NCBI GenBank assembly: GCA_001931905.2
Contig: MSJI02000563.1
Location: forward strand, 1 to 37,198
Reading direction: 5' to 3'
DNA length: 37,198 bases
DNA from: Cladosporium sp. IMV 00045
Lineage: Eukaryota > Ascomycota > Dothideomycetes > Cladosporiales > Cladosporiaceae
Part shown: one piece after another, positions 8,359 to 17,302 of the stretch
Position numbering within the stretch: the stretch's first letter is position 1
Layout of the letters: the number at the start of each line of letters is the position of its first letter
The notes under the pieces: generated by a model
Seen by the model: the letters and a program-made list of their open reading frames with translations, nothing else
Told to the model about the DNA's origin: nothing
The model's database searches: none
Position numbers and translations under genes: made by a program

Positions 8359-11300
8359 TCACCCTTTCGCCTTCTCGGTTCCTCCCTCTTTACCATCATC
8401 ACCAGCCTTATCCACTGCACTCTTCTCCTTCGCCTCATCCTCCTCCTTCTCCTCCTCCCCCTTCTGCTTCTCCTTCGTCTCGCTTTCATCCCCCTCCACC
8501 TCCTCAACCCCAACCTTCGCCCTAACAACCCCCAGCACCTCCCTCCCCACCTCCCCAAACTCCTCAATCCTCCCCAACTTGGCCTCAAAAGCCTCCGCAT
8601 CCCTGACGAGCGCTCTCTTGCCCTGCAGCGTGGTAACCTTCTGCGCCGCATCCTCCCCAAAACCCTTCGTCCACTGCACTTTATACTCTGTGAAAATCCG
8701 GCGCGATATCATGGAAACCTCCCCCTCGCTCAGGTGGCGCGAGAGCACGCGGTGGAGGGTGAGAGTTTCCTTCGTGAGAGTTTCCATGTACGCGGAAGTG
8801 CCAGAGGGCGCTTTGTCGAAATCCAGCGCGAGCATAGCCTTGACGTGCGCGGCGGAGCGGGCGGTCATGATCTCGATGAGTTTATCGTGAATCCCGCTCT
8901 GGTGTTCCTGGTAGAGGCGTTTGGTCTTGTCGAAGTCGGCGAGGAGGGCGGTTTGCGACTGCGGCAGGTGGCGGCGCACGCATTCGCGGACGTAGGGGAT
9001 GAGGGCGATGGTGAAACTGAGGGCTTGAGAGGAGAGGGCGAGGTGCTTTGTGGTGATGTTTTTTAGGCCCGCGATGCGGGTGGCGCCGGCGCCGAGGATG
9101 AGTTGGGAGGAGCGTGAGTTGAAAGTCCGCAGGACGTCGAGGAGGGAGGTGGAGATTTGCGGTGTGAGGGTGGGGAGGGAGGAGGTTAGGGAGAGGAAGG
9201 TGGTGAGGGTGGGGAGGAGGGAGAGGGCGCTGGAGACGAGGATGTAGCGGTTGTCGTCGATGAGGGCGGGTTTGGTTTGGTTTTTGGAGGAGGGGACGGG
9301 GGTGGAGGGCTTCGAAGTGGGTGTAGCGGTGGCACCGTTTGTGGTGACTTCGCCGTTCGCCTGGGGTTGCTTCTCTACGAATGGTTCCCAGATTGGCGGG
9401 GTGCTGGAGGCCCATTCGGGAGGGTCTTTGTCCATTGCGCCGATGATCATGTCGATTTGGGTTTGATCCTTCTCGGTGACATCCACGGCATTCCAAGTAT
9501 CCGCGTCCAGCTTGTCGGATATCTTGGATGTTTCCTGCTGGCCAAGAACCTGGACAAAGCCTGAGATCTGAGCATTGATGACGCCTCGGAGCGCCTGGCC
9601 ACCCCTGCCGGATACGGCTTCACATTCGTCTGCAAAAAGGCGGTTCAAGGTAAAGTACCTCAAGAACTGACCCTTCGACAAGCGTATGCTTTGCTCGTTT
9701 CTAACCTTCAGGACACGAGTGATCTGCGTCTGAGCCGTATCGACCGCCTGACCCAGCAGGCTCGACATATCCAAAGCCTGGCTCAAATCGTCTTGCACAC
9801 TTATCCTAGGTGGGAGTGCCGGTGCTCCGTTTGCAAGCTTCTCGCTCAAAGACGCTATATTGGGTGATCTTGGAGGCGAGCGTGGGTCTTCAGAAGACGT
9901 CCTTGTCGTTGCAGTGGGCGATTGCATCTGGCTCGTAACGTCCAGTAAAACCTTCGTCTGGGTCGAAAGCCTGCGCAATGCTTCGCCAACAGAAGTGTAG
10001 ATGTCGACGAGCATCTTTTCTGCGTCTTCCTGCTCCAAAGCCCGCAGGTTGCGTGCCAGTATGCTGCTCTTGTCCTGTTGCGACATCTGCTTACCACCCC
10101 GCGTGCTGGTCGAGACCATGCTATCTGCGTCATCGTCTGTACTGCTAGGCAGATGTTTGCGGATCAGAGCTTTCATCTCCTTCGTCGCAGCCTCCCTGAA
10201 ACCAGCAATTGCGGGCGCCGAGTGGCCGCATCTAGCAAGGCCGTGGAGACTCGCCTGTAAATCGCTTCGAAGCTTCTCGCTGGTCTCCATATAAGTCGGA
10301 GGTATGCCTCGCTGACGTGACCAGCGTTTCAATGTGTCTGACGAGGGGACCTTTTCCACGTGCTGTCGCAGATCAGTGAGCAGTGATGTAGTGAATCTTT
10401 GAGCGAACCCGGCGCCGATTCTGTACTGCAGCTCTTGCATACCAGCATCAAGTCCTTGCAATGCCTTCAAAGGTCGGAGATCGATAAGATCCGTCTTCTC
10501 TGTGGCGTTTGGGTCTTGTTGCCCGCAAATCAATCGACCAGCCCTGTCCATCTGATCTGCAGCTTCGTCGAAATTTCCCTCATCTACCAGATCGTCGGTC
10601 CGTTGAACGGTCTCAACCACCTCCTGTACCTGTGCCGTCGCTTGACCGAGTTTCCGCACATTTTCTTTCCTTCGGCGTTTTGAAGCAACTTCCAATCCTC
10701 CCACAGCCACTTCTTTATCCAAACGTTTGAGATCCTCCCGCAGGCCTTGTATCTTGGCCACGCTCTCCTCGGCCTCGGTTTGCAACTCCTTCAAACTTCC
10801 CAATGCTGTAAAAAATCCACTGCTCGCTGTACTGATGTCATTGATCAAATGTATCTCAACCGTGTCCATGTACCAGCTCAACTTCTCCTGCAGAATCGCA
10901 TTCGTAGCCAAGGCTTTTCTCGGTGGAAGGGGAGTACCGTTGGCAGCCTTTTGCTCAGTGACTGGAGTGCCAGGCGGAGGTCGCACGATCTCAGCTCGTT
11001 CAGAAACGATATCGAATGTCCGCGGATTCTCAAGTCGGAATTCCTCATCGAAGTAGACGGGGGGAATCGTAGACAGCGGCGTGGGTTCGTTGCGCCTTCG
11101 GTTCGCTGCGGAAGATCTCCTGCGCGACGCGCCTGTTGGTGTACCTATAGGCGACAATAGACCGGAAGAATTTTGTCGTGATATTGTGGGAGAGCCTGGG
11201 GGATCTCTGCTCAGTCTCCTATCCAAGGCATCGCTGAAGCGATCCGTCGATTCGCTTTCTTTATCCCCCTTCATCCATTGCGCCTGATCCGCCTCTGCTC

Positions 11301-11739
11301 TCCCTCGCTGGAAGCTCTCGAAAAGTGGCCCAATCCTAGTCAGGTAATCGCGAAAGTTGTCGGGTGGAACATGCGGAACATTGCTCAAAGTGACCGGAGG
11401 GATGTCCTTCGTTGTGGGTGGTTTGAAGCCGGCAGCTGAGGCGGTCGCCTGGGTGTGTGGCAGCAGTCCTGTCCGCACTATGGGAGGTTGCAGCAAGGAA
11501 GAAATGGCATTTTGGCTGGTTTCGCGGACGGAGCTGCCGCGTCTACTCTTGGTGTCGAGGGTGCCACCTATTGAGCCGATGGAGGCGAGACTACTGGCGC
11601 TCCCCCTGCGTGGTTGATGGCGAATGCTCGAGGAAGAGCGGATTGTAGATTCCTGACTGGGAAAAGGAAAGGCGGAGCTTGAGCGTGGTGAGGTGGGAGC
11701 GCTGGTGTCGAAGGAGAGACGGGGAGAGGGCGACGACAT
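8359..11739 (-). CDS. vps54: Vps54, GARP tethering complex subunit
   Basis: A single uninterrupted frame encodes 1126 residues, starting at the ATG complementary to 11737-11739. GARP (Vps51-54) tethers endosome-derived vesicles at the trans-Golgi network. The first 120 residues are Ser/Pro-rich and disordered. An FRDYLTRIGPLFESF segment near residues 130-145 and a long amphipathic coiled region (about 295-405, with SLKELQTEAEESVAKIQGL) match the Vps54 N-terminal part. The conserved Vps54 domain covers about 690-830 (LRYFTLNRLFADECEAVSG, GGQALRGVINAQISGFVQVL), and the C-terminal helical bundle extends to about 1080. It is longer than the yeast and human proteins. The last about 45 residues form an unusual Lys/Glu/Asp/Gly tail (EEKEEDEAKEK) encoded by a purine tract. 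It is head-to-head with mcm5. Confidence 0.88.
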   Translation of the reverse strand: MSSPSPRLSFDTSAPTSPRSSSAFPFPSQESTIRSSSSIRHQPRRGSASSLASIGSIGGTLDTKSRRGSSVRETSQNAISSLLQPPIVRTGLLPHTQATASAAGFKPPTTKDIPPVTLSNVPHVPPDNFRDYLTRIGPLFESFQRGRAEADQAQWMKGDKESESTDRFSDALDRRLSRDPPGSPTISRQNSSGLLSPIGTPTGASRRRSSAANRRRNEPTPLSTIPPVYFDEEFRLENPRTFDIVSERAEIVRPPPGTPVTEQKAANGTPLPPRKALATNAILQEKLSWYMDTVEIHLINDISTASSGFFTALGSLKELQTEAEESVAKIQGLREDLKRLDKEVAVGGLEVASKRRRKENVRKLGQATAQVQEVVETVQRTDDLVDEGNFDEAADQMDRAGRLICGQQDPNATEKTDLIDLRPLKALQGLDAGMQELQYRIGAGFAQRFTTSLLTDLRQHVEKVPSSDTLKRWSRQRGIPPTYMETSEKLRSDLQASLHGLARCGHSAPAIAGFREAATKEMKALIRKHLPSSTDDDADSMVSTSTRGGKQMSQQDKSSILARNLRALEQEDAEKMLVDIYTSVGEALRRLSTQTKVLLDVTSQMQSPTATTRTSSEDPRSPPRSPNIASLSEKLANGAPALPPRISVQDDLSQALDMSSLLGQAVDTAQTQITRVLKVRNEQSIRLSKGQFLRYFTLNRLFADECEAVSGRGGQALRGVINAQISGFVQVLGQQETSKISDKLDADTWNAVDVTEKDQTQIDMIIGAMDKDPPEWASSTPPIWEPFVEKQPQANGEVTTNGATATPTSKPSTPVPSSKNQTKPALIDDNRYILVSSALSLLPTLTTFLSLTSSLPTLTPQISTSLLDVLRTFNSRSSQLILGAGATRIAGLKNITTKHLALSSQALSFTIALIPYVRECVRRHLPQSQTALLADFDKTKRLYQEHQSGIHDKLIEIMTARSAAHVKAMLALDFDKAPSGTSAYMETLTKETLTLHRVLSRHLSEGEVSMISRRIFTEYKVQWTKGFGEDAAQKVTTLQGKRALVRDAEAFEAKLGRIEEFGEVGREVLGVVRAKVGVEEVEGDESETKEKQKGEEEKEEDEAKEKSAVDKAGDDGKEGGTEKAKG

Positions 11740-12296
11740 GGCCGAGGGAGGGATGTGGGCGATGTCGACGATTGCCTCATGAGGAGCGTGTGAGGATCGC
11801 GGAGAGGGAGTGTGTGAGTGGGATGTTGCGACAAAGCGCTTGGAGGATTATTATTAAGGTGGATGATAGCAAACAGTATAATCAACACAGCTGGCGTTCT
11901 GGAAGCCGAGTGTATGCATGGACAGACAAGCCAAAGCAACAGCCAACCCTCTCTCTACAGAGCCCCAGTTGCAGTGCACGTACATGTAACCGCTGAGCGA
12001 AGGACCCCCGGACAGCGGCAACGCCAAGGGCAGAGCCCCGATGCCATGCGTTGCGGGAGCTAGTGGGAACTAATGCAAGCTCTCTCAGACGCGCGAGGAA
12101 AGAGCACAGAGCGCGACGTGGGTGTTTCGTGTATTGCTCCCAGCAACCAAAACGCTCGTTCATCCTCTCCCCCTCAATCAATCAATCAATTTACTCTCAA
12201 TCGCCTTGTCCTGCTGCAATCCCCCGCATACCGCACAACGAATCAGTCGGTGTTTGCGCAATACTGTACAATTGAATCTTCACATTCACTGCAAAC
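11740..12296. other. Divergent promoter region between vps54 and mcm5
   Basis: This 557-base head-to-head interval must contain both promoters. A GACGCGCG element near 12087 is close to, but not, the MluI cell-cycle box ACGCGT expected for S-phase genes. An (AATC)4-like run lies at 12174-12189 just upstream of mcm5. No open frame here has a recognisable product. Confidence 0.6.
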
Positions 12297-14628
12297 ATGG
12301 ACCGACAGACGGTGTATTCGTTGGATCTCTGGGGGGAGAAGAGCGAGCAAAACGACGGCCAAGAGAGCAACAGACAGGTCCAGACGAAGCTGGTCGACTT
12401 CATCCTGTCCTTCGCCGTGGACAACGCTTTCATTTACCGGCATGTTTGGTCATCAGCTATCTCTTTTATCAAACCCTCGCTGACATCCTCTCCAGCGACC
12501 AGATACGGGAAAATGTCCTGTCAAATCAGTACTTTTGCGATGTCGACATCGGCCACCTCATCCAGTACGACGAAGAGCTTGCGCAGAAGCTCAACAACGA
12601 GCCTGCCGACTACGTCCCTTTGGTATGAAAGGCCTTCCCTTCTGCGACCACACCTTCAATCCTGACTCTTTCTCCCTCCAGTTCGAAGCCGCCCTCCGTA
12701 CATGCACTCAACGCATCCTCTACCCCTCACGCAGCGCAGAAGACATCGAGCTCGCCAAAGCACTACCCAGCCACCAGCTCCTGCTCCACTCTTCCGTCTC
12801 GCAAACCTCAATCCGCGGCCTGACCGCAACGAACGTCTCCCACCTCGTCCGCATCCCCGGCATTGTCATCGGTGCCAGCACACTTTCCTCAAAAGCAACA
12901 AGCCTGCACATTCAGTGCCGAAACTGCGGCAACGTCGAACACATTGGAGTAAATTCAGGATTCAGTGGCATCACTCTCCCCAGAGTATGCAGCAGACCAA
13001 AAGGCCCGGATGATGCGGGAGAAAAGTGCCCCTTGGACCCATACTTTGTGGTCCATGAGAAGAGTCAGTTCATCGACCAGCAAGTACTCAAATTACAGGA
13101 AGCGCCAGACGATGTCCCTGTCGGAGAGCTCCCTAGACACATTCTGGTCAGCGCTGATCGCTATCTGGCGAACAGAGTCGTGCCCGGCTCAAGATGTACC
13201 GTGATGGGCGTTTTCAGCATTTACAACAGCCAGAAAAACAGCAAGAACAGCGGTGCAGTGGCTATTAGAAACCCCTATCTCCGGGCTGTGGGCATCCAGA
13301 CCGACATCTCTCACGCGCAAGGCGGAGCCACCATGCAATTCACAGAAGAGGAAGAGCAGGAATTCCTCGAAATGTCTCGTCGCCCTGACTTGTACGACCT
13401 ATTCTCTGGATGCATTGCGCCTTCGATCTTTGGAAACGCCGATATCAAGAAAGCCATCACCTGTCTCCTCATGGGTGGCAGCAAGAAGATCCTCCCCGAC
13501 GGTATGCGTTTGAGAGGTGATATCAACGTTCTCCTCCTCGGTGATCCCGGTACCGCCAAATCACAATTGCTAAAGTTCGTGGAAAAATGTTCTCCAATCG
13601 CAATCTACACTTCAGGAAAAGGCAGCAGTGCTGCCGGTCTCACAGCATCCGTGCAACGCGACACGACAACCCGCGAATTCTACCTGGAAGGCGGTGCTAT
13701 GGTCCTCGCAGACGGCGGCGCTGTCTGCATCGACGAGTTCGACAAGATGCGCGACGAAGACCGCGTGGCCATCCACGAAGCCATGGAGCAGCAGACTATC
13801 TCCGTCGCCAAAGCCGGCATCACCACCATCCTCAACGCGCGCACCAGCGTCCTCGCCGCCGCCAACCCGATCTTCGGGCGCTACGACGACCTAAAATCCC
13901 CCGGCGAAAACATCGACTTCCAAACCACCATCCTCTCCCGCTTCGATCTGATCTTCATCGTGCGCGACAACCACGACCGCAACCGCGACGAGACCATCGC
14001 CAAGCACGTGATGAACCTGCACATGAACGGCGCCTCCAACACGAACCCCGAAGCCGCGCAGTCGGAAATCCCCGTCGAGAAAATGAAGCGCTACATCGCC
14101 TACGCCAAATCCCGCTGCGCGCCGCGCCTCAGCCCCGAGGCGGCGGAGAAACTCTCGTCGCACTTCGTCAGCATCCGCCGACAAGTCGCGCGCGCCGAGG
14201 CGGATGCAAACCAGCGCTCTAGCATCCCCATCACGGTGCGCCAGCTCGAATCGCTCGTGCGTATCACGGAGTCTCTCGCGAAGCTGGAACTCCAACCCAT
14301 AGCCACGGAGAAGCACGTCGACGAGGCTATTCGCCTCTTCCTCGGTTCCACCATGGACGCCGTCATGAGTGCTGGAGGCGACACGAGCGCGCTCGGCGCT
14401 GCGGGCGGGAATCGCGAGATGGTCGAGGAGGTGCATAAGGTTGAGGAGGAGCTGAGGAGGCGTTTGCCTATGGGGTTCACGGCTAGTCTTGCTACGCTGA
14501 GGAGGGACTTTGTTGATAGGAAGGGCTACAGTGAGCAGGCGCTCAATCGTGCGCTGCAGGTGCTGATCAGGAGGGAGACGGTGCAGTTTAGGAGGGGTGG
14601 CGCGGTGGTGCATAGGAGTGGAATTTGA
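12297..14628 (+). CDS. mcm5: Mcm5, subunit of the MCM2-7 replicative helicase
   Basis: The proposed structure is join(12297..12439, 12496..12622, 12682..14628), giving 738 residues, close to the family's usual length. Exon 1 begins [12 protein letters not shown] and exon 2 continues [20 protein letters not shown], a typical Mcm5 N-terminus. A zinc-binding set is visible (C169, C172, C193, C206). The AAA+ core has Walker A GDPGTAKS (377-384), Walker B CIDEFDKM (D441, E442) and the arginine finger SRFD (R510). A winged-helix domain closes the protein. Mcm5 partners Mcm2 at the hexamer gate and is essential for origin licensing and unwinding. Intron 2 (12623-12681) is canonical GT-AG with CTGAC branch site; intron 1 appears to be GC-AG. 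The last about 80 codons shift to G/T-ending codons. Confidence 0.95.
12440..12495 (+). other. Probable GC-AG intron in mcm5
   Basis: Splicing at GCATGT (12440) and TCCAG (12495) joins IY-R to DQIREN and restores the R-D-Q order expected of Mcm5. CTGAC at 12479-12483 is a good branch site. The only in-frame GT-AG alternative (12444-12502) would put His after the Arg and delete the DQ pair. Confidence 0.7.
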
Positions 14629-15007
14629 GGGGTGGTCAGATGAGGGTGCATGAGCGGATGGGCTTTTGGTTACGAGTTCTACGCGATCCGTGGGTGGTGC
14701 TTTTCTGTGGCGTTTGGGGTTGTTGGAGTGCGCAATGCCTGCGGGCATGTGGTTTGGGATATATGGGTGGGACGACGGTATAACCACCGCATGGTATTAA
14801 ATGGGATGGCTTCTGTAGATTTCCTCGAATTGCGAAAATGATACCACTGTTTTCCTTCATATTGATCGCAAGACCATTCATCGTTTCCCAAAATACAAGG
14901 TGAGTGTACGAGAAGTGAGCAATTTCCATTCACCACCGCCAGCACACACGTCGACTCTAACGACACTTCAACCCACCACAGAACTCGACTCCCCACCAAC
15001 CTTCCCT
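14629..15007. other. Convergent intergenic region, mcm5 and membrane-protein 3' ends
   Basis: No gene is seen. The left half is G/T rich, continuing the mcm5 3' bias. The right half is C/A rich on the plus strand, matching the G/T-rich 3' end of the minus-strand gene. Confidence 0.55.
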
Positions 15008-16629
15008 TCAGCCCTCGCCTATCAACCCTCTTCCCCTCCTCCACCCCTCCTCCACCTCTCTCCCGTTCCCCCTCCACTCCCCCGGCCACTTCCCCACCCT
15101 CGACCACGGCGCCGCAACAAACGTCACAACCCACGCAACACCCACATACGCGCCCAACACGACGCAGAAATTCGACCAGTTCCCCGTCGTCGAGTAGCCG
15201 ATCAGCTCGGCGTCGTTCCAGTAGGCGATTGTGGCGGCGGCGATGAGGGCCGGCTGGATGAGGTAGACATTTAGGGCGAAGAGGCGGGAGGACAGGAGGA
15301 GGAGTTCGGGGAGGGTCGGGGCGGATATAGGGGCGGGAGGAGGGGGGCGGAGGGGCGGCGTTGGGAGGTGGACGAGGAGGGAGGAGGGGAGGGGTTTGGG
15401 GTCCGTTGCTTGGATTTCCTCGGGAGTGTGGTAGAGTTGTTCTTCCTGGATGAGATTCGCGTCGACGACGAGGACTTCCCAGACGGCTGAGAGGGGTTGA
15501 ACCAGCAGGATTAGCGGGACGAGTTGGCCGAAGCCCCAGACGTTTTCGTTGGGGCCGAGGAGGTTCTCGTTTTGCTGGCGGGGCATGGCGATTTGGATGG
15601 TGCCGAAGACGAGGCCGAGGGCGGAGATCCAGATGGCGGAGGAGAAAGAGGCGAGGGTTTCGAGGACGGCGAAGTAGGGGATCCATACTGCCAGGATTAG
15701 GCGGTAGGCGATGCGCCATGCGAGGGTTTTGGTGGGGTTGTTGGTGGGGGTGGGAGAGCAGCGTTTTGCGGTGAATGTGAGGAGGCGTTCGAATGCGTAT
15801 TGCACTGGATGGCGGATGAGGCGGCGGAAAGTGGCGCAGGCTTTGCTGGATATGCCGCCAACTTTCCAGATGTAGCTGATTACTAGGATGAGGAAGCCGA
15901 GGACAGCATCGGGGTTGACGCCGTCTCCATATCTTTGGGGTCATTCCGAGTTAGCGGTGAGTTCTCACAATCATTCACATTCTAGCTTACTCACGTCTTT
16001 CCCCAAAAGCATATGGCAGGAATGCCCCAGCCACTTTGGCCGGCATCCATCCCATCCCAAGTCAATAAACCCCAATCATTGCTCACTGTCGGCACCAAGC
16101 CAATGAGCAGTAACACCAGCAAGACTAGCATGCCGACTAAACGCCAAATCCTAAGAGCTGGTCTCCCTCTCAGAACCGGCGCAAGAATCGAGAGAGCGCT
16201 GAGATGAACACTGCTCGACATCCAAGCCAGATAAAGCACCGTCTGATAGTGATACGAATCAATGCCTCCCAATCTTAGTCCCTGGAATCCCGCAGCCATG
16301 ATAGCAATACCAGTGACGATTTGCTGATCACTCAATGCGATTATTGCCTTCTCCAATGCAAGGTTAAATCGCACTCGACCCAGAAAGCGTCGCGAACGCG
16401 GTCGGTAAGGTCGTATACGAAATACATGCGTGTCGACTCTGTTCAGCAGTGATCCATCCACGCCCCCGAAGAGGTAGCAGCCGAATACCAAGGCGAATGT
16501 CAAGTATGCGCTCAGAGTGAAAGCGATAATGACGCCGACACCGCTGATGTCGGAATCAGGTGTTGGCTGTCCGCCAGTCCGTAGGAATTGCTCGCAACTA
16601 GAGCCGGCTGGGAAAGGTTTGATGGACAT
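15008..16629 (-). CDS. Uncharacterised multi-pass membrane protein
   Basis: The structure is complement(join(15008..15932, 15995..16629)), 519 residues. The single intron (62 nt) has GTGAGT and AAAG boundaries, and splicing joins CFWGKT to YGDGVNP in frame. About ten hydrophobic segments are visible: residues about 30-55, 92-112, 125-150, 162-185, then several between 215 and 310, one at about 325-350 and two near 430-485. The segments LSDQQIVTGIAIM and ENVWGFGQLVPLILL are characteristic of a large Pezizomycotina family of integral membrane proteins with no established function. A Pro-rich cytosolic or lumenal loop (about 385-425, PTPPLRPPPPAPISAP) interrupts the C-terminal half. The tail is Gly/Arg/Glu-rich. 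It is head-to-head with the crb2-like gene, 673 bases apart. Confidence 0.82.
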
Positions 16630-17302
16630 CTTGTTGGACGACTACATCTTTCGTATGGATAAAACGAAAGCTGGAGAGAAGACATGATGAGAGGCAGAAG
16701 TGAGCTGAAGCTGACTGATTTCGGGCGTGCCACGCATTGCGTGAACCTTGAGGAACCTTGTGGTAGAGTTTAACTTTCTTCGACGGATACCTGGGGTTCG
16801 TGCCGGACCATTGGATCTGCGCCAGATCTAGACTGGGCGCCTGGGATTTTATTAAGCACATCAATTCTCACCTGATGGTGGCAGCATCAAGCTTACGATT
16901 CTCTGAGATAGCATAATATGGCGATGTTACCGGCGCGAAAATGCATGCTCACAGCAATGTGTCTAATTCAGTAGCTCCAGTGTTTCCAAAGCCTTGACCA
17001 TCAGGACGCTGCCAGCATGGCTTTCGTACTGAGGTGTCACTGACCATAGGACAACTGGTGTAAATCATTCTCTTGCGCCGAAAGTGTTCAAATCGAGAAG
17101 GTGTGAAGTCTGTCACAATTGGTGAAGTGATACGAGCTCGAGTCCAAACGACATAATGAGCCATGTGACTAAACTCATCAAGACACGCGATCGCGCGCTT
17201 CGAGGACTCGGAATCGCGTTCGGCGGCGAACATTAGTTCGCATTTGCCGAGAAGACATCCACTAACAGCATTAATGCCGTCTCATATGTTCAGAACAGCG
17301 AA
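16630..17302. other. Divergent promoter region, membrane protein and crb2
   Basis: These 673 bases hold no supported gene; a 94-residue minus-strand frame (16949-17233) lacks family features. ATG at 17286 opens a 14-codon out-of-frame frame overlapping the crb2 start, which would act as an upstream ORF if transcription starts before it. Confidence 0.5.

Noticed and set aside
13891..14787. 298-residue open frame antisense to mcm5
   Set aside because: Antisense of a strongly conserved helicase exon with GC-rich codons; such shadow frames are expected.
14679..15944. 421-residue minus-strand open frame rich in Pro, Arg and His
   Set aside because: It is another frame of the membrane-protein gene; composition reflects C-rich codons and it has no family features.
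16949..17233. 94-codon minus-strand frame in the crb2 promoter region
   Set aside because: No conserved motif, no splice partner and unremarkable codon use.
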